Positions 1 through 11,466 of a stretch of DNA of 64,000 nt are shown in pieces. Under the pieces are notes generated by a model. The model was not told where the DNA came from and made no database searches. It saw only the letters and a list, made by a program, of their open reading frames with translations. The stretch is from positions 1,736,001 through 1,800,000 of the forward strand of contig NC_061131.1 of assembly GCF_905220365.1 (NCBI RefSeq), read 5' to 3'. The DNA comes from Vanessa cardui (lineage: Eukaryota > Arthropoda > Insecta > Lepidoptera > Nymphalidae). The position numbers were made by a program, and so were the translations under genes. Each line of letters begins with the position of its first letter. The first letter of the stretch is position 1.

Positions 1-109
1 TCAAACCAAAACACAAGAATACCCAGTACTTGCTACTATGGCTGTATTATATTTGAAGAGTGATTTGTAGCTAGATGACATTTGTAAAAAAGGCATATTA
101 TCCATTATA

Positions 110-375
110 AGATTATAAGGACGATAAAAATGGAATTAATACTTGTTGACTCCAGGCAATATATCCCATATTACAGACATATGCTGTTGTAATATTTAAT
201 TGTATTAAACTAACGTGGCTGTATCTTTAAATGTTGGAAAAGAGTTCTTCCTCTTCACGATAAAGTTTCCGAACCGGTGGTTCACTTAATATAGTTGTTA
301 AATGACGATTCAAAAGTATTTTTTAAACCCTATATAAAACCTACTTGTATAAATTTTGATTTTTTTTTAATTTGA
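110..375 (+). repeat. Short LINE-tail repeat, family E copy 1
   Basis: Contains the family hallmarks in order: a 'ttgactccaggc' block, 'ccgaaccggtggt', 'gacgattcaaaagt', and a 3' end in T-rich 'ttttgattt' repeats. The same blocks recur at 33050, 37405, 45953, 50413 and 50784. The 'ttttga' tail suggests the 3' end of a non-LTR retrotransposon. This copy is diverged. Confidence 0.6.
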
Positions 376-379
376 TAGA

Positions 380-835
380 TAATCTGTACCTTAAAGCGAG
401 AGATGCAGATAGATGAGAGAAAGTGGACACAATGAAATGCGTTTCAACACAGCCGAGCGTAAAAATGCGAACTCTTGAGATTTATCGCGGGCCAACAAAA
501 TTTGCGAGGCCCCTTCAAAACGCCCCCATCACGTAAACAAAAGTTAATAGTTGGAGCAACTTTAACGCTCGCTGTAAAGGCGGTCGTGCATAAAAGACGA
601 GGAATTCTAGTATTCTTTCCGTTAGTGGGAAAACTTTGTATTCCTGAGTTTGTAATGCAAGCTGACAAGTTTTCAAATTACTTGCCAGAGAAACATTATT
701 ATGAAATCTATAATCGAAACACGAAATGCATTGTAATGTTATGCCAAAGAAGATCGGTGACGAGTTATCCTCAACGCCAAACTAAATCATGAATTACAAA
801 ATTTTATAGACCGTAATATTTATGAATCGAGATTA
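380..835. other. No recognised gene; unassigned open frame
   Basis: A 105-residue open frame (475-792, plus) and an overlapping minus frame are present, but neither shows a recognisable domain. The segment near 485-515 shares a 'tttgcgaggccc' core with the repeat at 9060-9340, so the frame is probably repeat-derived rather than a gene. Confidence 0.4.
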
Positions 836-928
836 CCCACTGGTTAGAGTTCATCTCTAAATTTACCCAGGCAAGCACACGTGAATTTTCATGTGCTTAA
901 TTTGTGTTTACAATTCATCTTGAGCTCT
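836..928 (+). repeat. SINE family A, partial degraded copy
   Basis: Has 'actggttaga', 'acccaggcaagcac' and 'ttcatgtgcttaatttgtg', the tRNA-like head and adjacent body of the family A SINE, with the 3' half missing. Confidence 0.6.
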
Positions 929-929
929 A

Positions 930-1913
930 GGTTGAGGGAATTTTTTTTTTTTTGAATTTTAATTATATATATATATATAATTTTTTTTCCAATTTTTTTA
1001 TTACATATGTCGGCGCGAAACCACGAATTTAAGAAAAACACCTATCCAGAAATGATTATTTTAATAATTTAAAACTGTTTGTTAAATTAATAATTTTTAG
1101 CGAATTTTGAAATGTTAAATTAGTCTGAAATATTTTAGTGTTGGTAAACAGCTGTTATGTTGAGTGAATAACTCTACCCACCTATTTTTGTTATAAAAGA
1201 TCAAGCGCCCGCCGGTATCGATAGGCTTGGTCGAGCCGTCAGAGCGATCGGACCATTCCCTGGGTTTAATTTCAAACCTCCGAGGATGGATAAAGATCGA
1301 AACCCTGACACTCATGAGGTCAGCTATGCTGATGTCATGTTTTTTTTAAAAACGGGCTCGGACATGCTGCTCCGTTATATATTTTTACACAGCCTTGTAA
1401 CCGCAGTGCCACATTACCTATTTATACCTACAATTTGAATTTTTCGTCGTTTTTTAATTTAAGTGACGTAATTGATTTTAAAGGACAGAGACTTTTTGTT
1501 TATAAATTATAATATTATTTATAAATTTGGAAAAGCCGAATTAAACAATTCAAAAAGTAATCTAAATATATGAATTGACACAGTCTTGAAAACAATCTAA
1601 TTTATTTCGATAAGGATTTAAACAGAAGTATGAACATGGTCTCATTTTGGTCAGTTTCTACTAACTCTTAAAATGGTTAAGTTGTTTTTGTGACATATCG
1701 ACAATAGTTGGATATATGGTATCCGAGTTTTTTATAGATATTGATATGTCCGTTAATATTGTAGAACATATTTTTGGTCTATCATCAATAGTGTCACCTT
1801 TTTTACACCTTCTATACAAGTTCTTGTAAATCCCTAATCTTTTCTGCAAATGTAGAATTACACGGTTAAAGAATTTTTGAAATCAGCACAGTTATTTTTG
1901 AAGTTATTCATTT

Positions 1914-1955
<42 letters not shown>

Positions 1956-1980
1956 ACAATGTTTCCTCGTTATAAAGTAC
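930..1980. other. Intergenic, no gene seen; (CA)n microsatellite at 1916-1951
   Basis: Mostly AT-rich. A pure CA dinucleotide tract lies at about 1916-1951. A more CpG-rich patch at 1195-1330 has no recognisable coding content. Confidence 0.5.
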
Positions 1981-2237
1981 TAAAGTAAAGTAAAGTAACA
2001 GCCTGTAAATTTCGCACAGCTGGGCTAAGGCCTCCTCTACCATTAAGGAGAGGTTATGGAACATATTCCACTTTCAATGAAATTAGACACATGCAGGTTT
2101 TCTCACGACGTTTTCCTTCAACGCGGACAATATGAATTATAAACACAAATTAAGCACATATAGTGCTGCTTGCCTGGGTTTGAACCCGAAATCATCGGTT
2201 AAGATGCGCGAATTCTAACCACTGGGCCATCTCAGCT
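1981..2237 (-). repeat. SINE family A copy, (TTTAC)n-tail subfamily
   Basis: On the minus strand it reads tRNA-like head ('tggcccagtggttaga'), then 'gggttcaaacccaggcaagc', then the body and a tail 'ctgttactttactttac'. The central body is internally deleted near 2070. Confidence 0.85.
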
Positions 2238-2935
2238 ATAAATAATAAATGTTTTTGGAAACAGACATATCCCATTTCTAGTATATATGTGACAATTTGA
2301 TGTATATTCGTTATCACGGAGTTATGTAACAGTCTTTACCGACAATTCGAATGACAGACCTACAAGTTTGCACTAGAAAAACGAATACTTTGATATATCG
2401 AACAGTAAAACAGTAACTCATATGCTTGATGCAATCCAATCGCAAAGTCTCGTCAAAGAAAAGCATCGAAATATAATGAATACAGCTCAATAACGGAGAA
2501 CGATGTATTGTCTGAGAATACATCTAGAATAACAAACGGATGAAATACAGAAAATACTTTATCGACACGTCGCGCGAGGCATAACAAAATGTACGCGAAC
2601 GTTGATGGAGCGACGTCTCAAAGCTAAAAGAATTTGTTTGAAATGGAATCTAAAAAGCGATTGCTATAGCAGATATATCAACAGCCTGTAAATTTCCCAC
2701 TACTGGGAATGGATTTAATGTTCTGTCTCAATCAATCCAAGGACACGTTCGATTAGTGTAAAAGGGATAGAATACTATTGTAGACCCGCTTTAATAGTGT
2801 ATTTAATTATAAACGATTTCACTATGTATTGATTGGAGTCATCAAACAGTAACCCTCAATTTATAACCTTTAAATAGAATATTAGAAAGTTAGCATCTTT
2901 TGTGTTGTCATTTATGACAAGTTTAAAATGACGAC
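2238..2935. other. Intergenic, no gene seen
   Basis: Only a 30-bp SINE A 3'-end fragment at about 2680-2711 ('cagcctgtaaatttcccact') is recognisable. Confidence 0.5.
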
Positions 2936-3219
2936 AAGAACAACAACAGCCTTTAAATTCCCCACTGCTGGGCTAAGGCCTCTTTTTGAGAAGAAGGTTT
3001 GGAACATATTCCTTCACGCTGTTCCAATGCGGGTTGGTGGAATACACATGTGGCAGAATTTCGTTGAAATTGGACACATGCAGTTTTCGTTCACCGACGA
3101 GCACGAAATGAATTACAAACACAAATTGAGCACATTAATATTAAGTGGTGCTTGGCTTCGTTTGAACTCGCAATCATCGGTTAAGATGCACGCGTTCTAA
3201 CTTCAGGGCCATCTCTGCT
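2936..3219 (-). repeat. SINE family A copy, (TTG)n-tail subfamily
   Basis: Near full-length, minus strand. The tail side is 'caacaacagcc' and the head side ends 'gggccatctctgc'. The linker beside the head is the ATATTAA/CATG type found with (TTG)n tails. Confidence 0.85.
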
Positions 3220-3599
3220 ACAGTATATAGTCGAAAATTAATCGACGTAGAGGTTTTTGCGTGTGAAACGTTAAAACGATACATTCAAAACACTCACACT
3301 AATCATTTTCGTATATTTCGCGAGTGAATTCCATTTCTGAATCAATAATAATTCACAAGCTATTGAAACACGAATTGTTTATTATTCTATTATAGACCTT
3401 TTAATATTGAACGACTATTCTGTTTGTATTGAGCAGACAAAATAAACTCGATTGAACTCAGACAGAAAACTGTTTCACGCGAATCCGTTTGAAAATGATA
3501 CGATTTTTTCAAATCGTATTCATAAAAATAAATATGAATCTCGATGATGTAAGTTTTTCTTGGTAGTCTTTGTGTTTTGTTTATATGTATTTATCAATA

Positions 3600-3740
3600 A
3601 CTAGTATTCGCCTGCAACTCCGCTCACATATTTGTTCGTAGATTTTAGGTAGGAAAACCAACTTGTTTTTTCTTGTGTCCAAATTACATAAAATTCGGTT
3701 CAGTGGCTTAACCGTGGAAGCATAAAAGACAGAGTTACCT
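3600..3740 (-). repeat. Family D repeat (Helitron-like) fragment
   Basis: Read on the minus strand it has 'aactctgtctttta', 'gttaagccactgaaccgaat' and an end near 'ggagttgcaggcgaatacta', the arrangement seen in the copies at 14597 and 44766. Confidence 0.45.
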
Positions 3741-4100
3741 TAGCATTTAAAATATCAACACAACTGTTCCAGATTGAAGTGTGTATTGGCGTAGCTAAAC
3801 CACGAGAAACAGATCATCTTAGATTTTATAATTATATGATTAGAAGCCTTAACGGTACATATATGATATATAATTTTTTTTAAATGCCAATGAATATGGC
3901 AGTCATGAATTACCATTGATTCGACTTTTATTATACATATATAAAAAAGGATCAATTTAATATCGACGTAGATTTAAACTATTCATTTTTGTAATGTTTT
4001 ATTTTACACAAATAGGCTGCGCCCAAGAAAAAACGCCCTAGCGTAACCTTATAGGATTAATTACAGTAACAGTTATTAAGTGGTATTACTTAATGGTAGA

Positions 4101-4399
4101 GTTGAGATGGCCCAGTGGTTAAAACACGTGCAACTTAATCGATGATTTCGGATTCAAACCCAGGCAAGCACCACTATATGTATGTGCTTAATTTGTGTTT
4201 ACAATTCATCTCGTGCTCGACGACGAAGGAAAACATCGTGACGAAACCTACATGTGTCTAATTTCATCGAAATTCTTTCATGTGCATTCCACCAACCCGC
4301 ATTGGAACATCGTGTTGAAATATGTTCCAAACCCTCTCCTTAACGGAAGAGGAGGCCTTAGCCCAGCAGTGGGTAATTTACAGGCTGTTACTTTACTTA
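4101..4399 (+). repeat. SINE family A copy, (TTTAC)n-tail subfamily
   Basis: Full-length arrangement: 'gagatggcccagtggtta' (A-box-like), 'ggattcaaacccaggcaagc' (B-box-like), body, 'gcccagcagtggg', tail 'ctgttactttactt'. Confidence 0.88.
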
Positions 4400-4552
4400 G
4401 TGGTAGGACTTTGACCCAGTTTTTACAGTCATCAGCTAATCTACCAACAAACAACAATACTTAGTATTAATGTTGTCTTAATTCCCAAGGTCGGCGCATA
4501 GGTCACCAAGTTACTACTTACCACCAGGCAGTCAAGTGGCTTATATTGACGT
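4399..4552 (+). repeat. SINE family B copy, degraded
   Basis: 'agtggtaggactttg', 'caacaatacttagtatt', 'cttaattcccaaggt' and 'accaccaggcagtcaagtgg' follow family B order. It directly follows the SINE A tail. Confidence 0.5.
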
Positions 4553-4555
4553 CAT

Positions 4556-7119
4556 TCTTTCTCAAATAAAATATCAAACTAAATTTACATATTCTTCATG
4601 GAAATCAACAAATGCTAACGAATTATTAAAAGCTATTTTAACACGTAATTTATATTTACTAACAGACAACGCAACTTATGTTACTTCTATTATTTCAAGT
4701 GCAGACAGACACATTATTTATTACAAGTACAAACGAACGAACGGATCCAGTGAAAATATATCAATAATGGCAATTAAAATTTTCCATATTTAGCATTCAA
4801 ACAGACACGGGCGTGATTTGCGTAGTTTTAGCTTTTCATATTTAATTATATTTAACTCATATCAATTATTTATTGACCATTTGTATTGTTTCGAATCGGT
4901 CGAACTGGCAATAATTAAATTTGTCTGACAGATTTTAATTGTTACAAATTTCAATAAATATACCTATTCTAAATTTAAATGCAAAGCGTATCTATCATAA
5001 TAATCTATACGTATAACAAAATTGGAGTGACCATTTGTAATAATAATAAACCCATTTACTAAATGCACCTATGTATACCACTATACACGGTGTTTATACC
5101 AAAATAACATTTTAAAAATTTTTGTCTGTCTGTCTGCTTGTTCCGGCATATCAATGTACCGATTTTGACGGAACTTTCACTGGCAGATAGATGATATAAT
5201 AAAGTGTATCTTGACTACTTTTATTTTTGAATTATCTGTAAAATAATAATAAAATCACGCAACAATGTTCAAATGCTTTTTAGTACCGCATGCCTTGCCC
5301 TGAATTAATATCACAAAAGCTGCCAAATACAGAATTAATAAGTTATAGCAAAATCTACCAAAAAACAATATATTTGTTAAAATCAAACACTCACGAAGCT
5401 GCGGGTACAGCTTGTATATAGTAAACATAATGTGTATCTTCAATGGTCACGTTAAAATCTGTCATCTGATGTCATACCAGTAAGAACAAAGATGATTCAG
5501 TGGACGTTGCATAGATTTAGAATTTTTTGAAATCCCGTTTTAAAAATATATGCTTGTAATGTAATGTTGTGTTAATTATATTTGCACACTTAATTACTAA
5601 TTTCGTATAACTCTTATAACAGAATACAGCCCTAATTTTGAGTTAGAAGAGTGAGCAACTCAATCTGTAAGATGAGAAGGAACCAACTCACTGACTCAAG
5701 CATTTCCATAGATGGGCATCATACTAGCAGCCGCCATAAAATAACCCAAATAAAAATATAAGACAGTGAGTATAAATTCATCAAACGAGATGATCTACTT
5801 GACCCTATTTTGTAATTTTGATATTAATATCAAAGAAGCTAGATTGGAATACAAAAAAATATACAGATTAAACGTTTATTTGAGGTAACAAAACACGACT
5901 TGACAATTACCACAAAGGTAATACCTAAAATACCTTAACATATACGGCCTAAAATTTAATTTTCGAACACACTAAATAATTGCAGAATAGGTATGCTAAT
6001 ATACATAATAGGTGACTAGATCAGTCATCGTTCAGCTGTGTTACAATTGATATATTTTAGATAATGACATTATGAATATAGATGAACTTAAAATTATTAT
6101 GCAATTATGTTTGCCAATATACTTTTTTCGAATATTCACCATCAAGCGTACAGCGCCGTTGCAGCGCTTGAAATACTAAGTTGCGCCAATTAATGAAACT
6201 AACGAACGCTGTGTGGAGATAACTGATTTTGATTCATCATTGAGAGAACAGGTCAGCCGTTATTGATGCCTATCACAATTTCACTAACTCGTTAAGTAAA
6301 CACACATCGTTAGAATAAAATGTCCAATGGAAATATTTAAAACTGTTCCAAAAACATATTTTTTGCTACTTTTAAATCTGGAACAACTGGAGTTATTTAT
6401 TTGCTAAGTTTTATTTAACTATTTAGAATCCTAATCAAACCTTTTAGATGATAATTGAGGACGCACTTAAAAAAATATTGTTATCGTAATAAAATTATCA
6501 TTTTTGCTAAAATATAAAAAGTAGATAATGGAAAAAATAGTATGAGCAACCGAAGTGTTTCAGATAACACTCACAAGTTATTTAAATCAAAGAAGTGCCA
6601 TTAAGAGCGTACCTTTACATATCACGTAAACCACATGCAAATTTATTCAAAGTGAGTGCTTTCCGTGTTCATCAAATGATATTTCATACATTTTCATTTG
6701 GAGGGGTTTATACAAATTTCGACACAACCGCAAACTATTTAGAGCATAAATTTCGATGATCGTCGAAAAAATATTTCACTATAAATACTGGTAATTTGAA
6801 ATGCAGAATACCAACCGCTCAATGTAGACACTGCAATATATCTATTCAATAAAGTGACAAAAAAGAAATCATAAAAATCTGATGGACATAAAGAAAGGAA
6901 CTAGCTGCTTTCAAAACGCGATAAGGCTTTGTCCAGGCTACCGCAAACAAGTATACGTTCTATTTCGATTTGAAAAACGGATTAGCCAGTAAAGAATACA
7001 ATCGCAAAAGACATTACATCTTAGTTCCAATATTTGGCATATTCTCATATTAAGCAATATTTATTTCATTTTAGTGAACTGGTTACATACTAAAAAATGG
7101 TAAACTATTTCCTCATCTT
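4556..7119. other. Intergenic, no gene seen
   Basis: AT-rich, with no convincing coding frame on either strand. A short family D-like stretch with CTGT repeats lies at 5116-5190. Confidence 0.5.
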
Positions 7120-7330
7120 TAAAATGTCGTCATCATCATCATTCAGCCAATTACAATTGCCGAAGCTACCGTCTGGTATTTGCATCCAGGCAGGTCTTCC
7201 AAAATGTACCTAAGCTCCCAGTTCTCAGAACATCTACGCCCAGGCAGATTCTATAACTTTTTTCAGGCCAGTCTACCTCCTGGAAAATACCCTTCGCAGG
7301 GTAAACAGCAGTCTAAATCCGTGGCCACTA
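7120..7330 (-). mobile_element. LINE 3'-end fragment (RTE-like), degraded
   Basis: Starts 'gtcatcatcatcattcagcc', the reverse complement of a (TGA)n-type 3' end as seen at 18252-18261, and continues with GC-richer sequence with no open frame. The clade is inferred from the trinucleotide tail only. Confidence 0.4.
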
Positions 7331-7684
7331 TTCTAAGACTAACTTAAATGAAGGGCTCTTAAATTTAAAGCAGGAAATTATAAATTTAGAAAAATGTCCA
7401 TAGCACTCATTGTAAAATCTAAATAATCGCGTATTTAGCCAACGTGCCGGTACAGTGCCGCTTGCATTTTAGAAAGCTTAATAAACATTTTCTTCTGGCC
7501 CTGGTCGTTATTTAAAGAGCCCCGCGTTACGCTCCTAGCGGCTTAGCGCGAAATAATTTGTTTTACATTTAATTATTTTTGCATAATTAAATAGCATCAT
7601 CGTATTTTAATTTAATGAAATATATTCAAGCAATCTTTAAGGCAATGCTTACAGCGGACCACTTAAAAATAAGATATTTAAAAT
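7331..7684. other. Intergenic, no gene seen
   Basis: No coding frame or recognised repeat; one short GC-rich patch near 7500-7555. Confidence 0.4.
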
Positions 7685-7986
7685 ATAACAACAACAGCCT
7701 GTAAATTTCCCACTGCTGGGCTAGGGCTTCCTCTCCCTTTGTGAAAAAAGTTTTGAAACATACATATTCCACCACGCTGTTCCAATGCGGTTTGATGGAA
7801 TACACATGTGGCAGAAATTCTATGAAATTAGACGCAGGTTTCCTCGCGATGTTTCCTTCACCGTCGAGGACGAGATGAATTATAAACATAAATTAAGCAC
7901 ATGAATATTAAGTGGTGCTTGCCTAGGTTTTAACCCGCAATCATCGCTTAAAATGCCACGTTCTAGCCACTGGACCATCTCGGCTC
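7685..7986 (-). repeat. SINE family A copy, (TTG)n-tail subfamily
   Basis: Minus-strand, near full-length: tail 'caacaacaacagcctg', 'cccactgctgggc', body, 'caatcatcgcttaa', 'ccatctcggct'. Confidence 0.87.
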
Positions 7987-8560
7987 TAATATATATCTAT
8001 AATAACTTGCCGAGATTTTTAAAATGAGCGTTTAAAATTCCGCCAAGTTTAAGAATGGTAGCGCGGATATTTACCTTCTAAAGATTGCAATGGTCTTGTA
8101 ATCGGAATTATCTAAACTCTAAAGTATCACTTGTGCTTTTTCGTCATTAGCGTTGATGACTATGGTACAATCAAAACTAATTTAGCATAAGGAATTAAGT
8201 GACATTTCATTTCATTCAGTGCGTACCAGCGACTTTTATTTAGGCACCGTTTTAATCACTGAACCACTTCAACCCATTTACTAATGAACGATATAAATGT
8301 ATCCTCGATCGCGTCTGTCATATCCATACATACATCCATGAGATCAGAGTAGTATAAAAATAACTAGTGCACTTTTGTTTGCACACTTTTGTCTTGTCTC
8401 GCGGATTGTTTCCGTGGAGAAGTTTATGCCCACGGTGGACAAATTGTCACAAAGACGTAATAAATATTTGTTAAAGAAATATAAACTAAAAATCATTAAA
8501 AACATTTTACAACAATTCACGAAACAACTCGCGATGTTGTTGTTCTTATCTATCTCATGC
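7987..8560. other. Intergenic, no gene seen
   Basis: Open frames here overlap one another on both strands and extend into the SINE; no family is recognised. Confidence 0.4.
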
Positions 8561-8810
8561 CTTTGAGGAGATGACTTGGAGCATATTCCACGACGCTCCT
8601 CCAATGCGAATTGGTTGATACACATGTGGCAGAATTTCGTTTAAATTAGTCACGTGTAGGTTTTGTCACGATGTTTTCCTTCACCACTGTGCACGAGATG
8701 AATTATAAACACAAATGAAGCAAATGAAAATTCAATGGTGCTTACCTGGGTTTGAACCCGCAATTATCGGTTAAGATCATACGTTCTAACAACTGGGCCA
8801 TCTCGGCTCA
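8561..8810 (-). repeat. SINE family A copy, 3'-truncated
   Basis: Minus strand. The tail is missing, but the block from 'ggagcatattccac' to 'gggccatctcggctc' is present, including 'gttttccttcaccac' and 'ctgggtttgaacccgcaatt'. Confidence 0.8.
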
Positions 8811-9059
8811 TTTTAGTAACATTAAAATTATTAAACACTGCGTTCAAATATATTTCCATAAATTATAAATGTCTATTTACGTTTATACTGGAGTGCTAGT
8901 TGATTGAAAATGTTCATTTATATTCGATGAATAAATGTTTCGAGTGGTTGGTGGAATTAATGCTGATATGAATATGAAAAGTATATTATTATTATTGTAT
9001 AAAACTAACTTGATCTTATTATCTTATAGGATTATTTATAACTTAAAGACCTGGCAGGC

Positions 9060-9345
9060 AGTAGCGTGGCAAGATCGAATCTTAGGTAATGTGGGCAAGA
9101 TACAGTTTGCGAGGCCCTGGTTTTTTTCCAGTATTGTGATCCCAATGTTTTGTTGTCCTATGTCAATATCAAATTACGGCCGCGAGGCCGTGGCTGGTTG
9201 TTACCAGTGGCAGCACAAGATCGAATCTTAATGTGGTAAAAATCTTAGTGTCGAATCTTAATTCAGTTTGCGAAGTCCTTGTTTTTTTCAAATTTCGGGC
9301 GCGAGGCCCTTTACACCGCGAGGCCGTGGGCAGTGGACCACGCCG
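9060..9345. repeat. GC-rich duplicated repeat unit
   Basis: Two related units, about 9069-9195 and 9212-9330, each begin 'aagatcgaatctta', pass through 'cagtttgcga' plus a T-run, and end 'cgcgaggccgtgg'. The family is not recognised. Confidence 0.5.
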
Positions 9346-9475
9346 CCTACGCCTTACGCCGCATCTGCTGATAGGAGCTGGATGCAAATAGCCGAAGAAC
9401 GATCACAGTGGTGTGCAATTGGAGAGGCCTATGTACAGTGGACGAACATGGGCTGTTGTCGATATTGATGATGAG
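9346..9475 (+). mobile_element. RTE-like LINE 3' end
   Basis: 'agctggatgcaaatagccga', 'gagaggcctatgtacagtgg', 'acgaacatgggctg' and a terminal 'gatgatga' match the usual 3' terminus of lepidopteran RTE-like LINEs (from memory). No RT-coding part remains. Confidence 0.6.
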
Positions 9476-9775
9476 TTCAAGATTGACTTGTATACCTTGA
9501 CAGTAAGGGTTATGACGCTTCTCCAAGCTGTATCTGGAATTGAAAATATGTTGGAATTAGTATATACACTATATACGTCATTTTTATATAACTTTCTTTG
9601 TAATAATAAGAAAAAAAATTATTTTTATTACGAAACTTTATTTTTATTGAAGTTGCGAATTATTTGTATATTGGTTTTCAATGTTTCATTTTACATGGCT
9701 TCATGTTTCTGTTTTTGTACCTCTTCATTACAAAACGAAATTTCTTTGTCAATCAATTTATTTTCAACACAGTCT

Positions 9776-10067
9776 AGCGAGATAGCCTAGTGTTTCGATT
9801 TCGTGCATCTTAACAGATCACGAACTCAAACCCAGGGATGTGTCAATGAAATTTCATGTGCTTAATTTGTGTTTACAATTCATCACGTGCTAGACAGTGA
9901 AGGAAAACATCGTGAGGAAACCTGCATGTCCTATTTCAACGAAATTAGCTACACATCTACCAAGCCGAATTGGAGCAGCGTGGTTTAAAAACCTCCTAAC
10001 CTTCTCCTCAAAGGGAGAGAAGGACGTTAGCCCAACAGTCAAAAATTTTCATGTTGTTACTGTACTG
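9776..10067 (+). repeat. SINE family A copy, old and diverged
   Basis: All blocks are recognisable from 'gcgagatagcctagtg' to 'ggacgttagcccaacagt', with many substitutions; the tail is 'tgttgttactgtact'. Confidence 0.75.
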
Positions 10068-10224
10068 TAATCTATCATAATATGAGATTCATTCATTTAT
10101 GTAGTCAAAATGTTTAATAATATGTCCTTTGTTATATTAATATTTTGGCTTAAAATAATAATAATAAACAATTTAGGCATTATTTACCCTTACACATTAT
10201 TTAAACATGAACCTTCTGAAATAT

Positions 10225-10434
10225 TCATATTGAATTTTCTTCTTTAACAATTTCTTGTTTCATTTCAACTGATTTTTTGTTAGGAGCAACATCATACTCT
10301 TTTCTCCACAGATCATTAGTATGCGTCCCTTTTGAAGGAAAACATTTCGAGACAATGTCTGAAGATCTCCTAACAATATTTTCCTTTACCGAAGAAAATG
10401 ACGAATTATATATATTTTTAACATCCGTATATAT
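10225..10434 (-). pseudogene. Open frame with protein-like composition, possible 3' part of a decayed gene
   Basis: On the minus strand a frame runs 69 codons from just after an in-frame TAA (10435-10437) to a TGA at 10225-10227. It is rich in charged residues and contains 'SSDIVSKCFPSKGTHTNDLW', then 'RKEYDVAPNKK' and a lysine/glutamate-rich end. There is no methionine start and no repeat signature. With the frame at 10615-10773 on the same strand it may be a broken gene or retropseudogene, or a set of distant exons. I do not recognise the family. Confidence 0.3.
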
Positions 10435-10614
10435 TTATTCTTTAGCATAACAATTGTTGACATTTCGAATTTAAAAAAGTGTTTACACATAATTAACATT
10501 ATCTATTTTGACTGCGAGGAATACAGACAGGAATCATATCATGTGGACCAAAATACAAACTTTTCGGCCACCAGTAATAAGACAAGGTTATATTTTTAAT
10601 AAGAGTTTTCGCTC

Positions 10615-10773
10615 TTACCAAGGTCCAAACATTTCAGCTGCAAACAAAATAGTGGTATGAATAGAAGACGAATATTTAAATCGTTGGTTAGCAAAATTTA
10701 CTTCTTTCCAATTAACTGTTACCGCGAAAATTTCACGCAAAAGAGCCACTGTCCTTAGATATTGCCTCTGCAT
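10615..10773 (-). pseudogene. Second coding-like fragment, same strand as 10225-10434
   Basis: A 52-codon minus-strand frame starts ATG at 10771-10773 and ends TAA at 10615-10617 after 'EMFGPW'. Just after that stop a one-base-shifted frame continues with 'SYYWWPKSLYFGPHDMIPV' (about 10500-10610), suggesting a frameshifted remnant. Alternatively 'tgcag' before AGGCAA and 'CCTTGgtaaga' could be splice sites, making 10619-10768 a real exon. The function is not recognised. Confidence 0.3.
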
Positions 10774-10828
10774 TTTTTAATTAACATCACATCGGTGATT
10801 TTTATATGGAACGTTTCAATTTTTTTAT

Positions 10829-10882
10829 CGCCATCAACCTTCGTAACTGAGATATTATATCCCTTGCGCCTGTTATACTGGA
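10829..10882 (-). repeat. SINE family B remnant
   Basis: Reverse complement of the family B core: 'accttcgtaactgagatatt', 'atatcccttgcgcctgtta'. Strongly diverged. Confidence 0.4.
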
Positions 10883-11235
10883 TACATCATTAAAAATCAT
10901 ATACCGAAATTATTGAAAAACTCCAATCTTTATCATTGTTAACAAAACCATGAAATTCACGCTTGGTGAGTTAAATTTACTCTTAAATATGCAGTCAAAC
11001 TACTCGTATAATAATAATGTACTTAATCCTTCTCCGAAACGCAGGAGGTTTTTCAGTTAGGCATTACGAAACAAACACATTTTGACCGACTTGAATAAAG
11101 TTTATTTTGATTTGATTTGATTTATTTACGAGACATTTAATTGGTCTAAGATAGTAGTTTAGTTTAACGTGGTTATTCATAAACCCGAGCTTTCGATTTA
11201 TTTATTTATTAGTAAATATAAAAAAAGTTTAGTAC

Positions 11236-11466
11236 AGTAATAGCTCATAAATTTCCCACTGCTGGGTTAAGGTCCCTTTGTAACTTATTCCTATTATACT
11301 TTTGTAGATAATCTTTAAAATTAGTAAAATGCAGGTTTCTTTACTATAGTCCTTCACCGCTGAGCATAAGATACATTATAAACACAAATTCAACACATGA
11401 AAAATTGTTGCTTGCCTATGTTTGAACTTATCATTATCGTTTACGAAACCATTGGGTCATTTCGTT
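11236..11466 (-). repeat. SINE family A copy, degraded
   Basis: 'taaatttcccactgctgggt', 'aggtttctttac', 'tccttcaccgctgagca' and 'attataaacacaaatt' in the right order on the minus strand; the middle is scrambled. Confidence 0.7.

Noticed and set aside
9268..9468. Plus-strand 66-codon frame with proline/arginine-rich sequence
   Set aside because: It lies in the GC-rich repeat and RTE-like 3' end.
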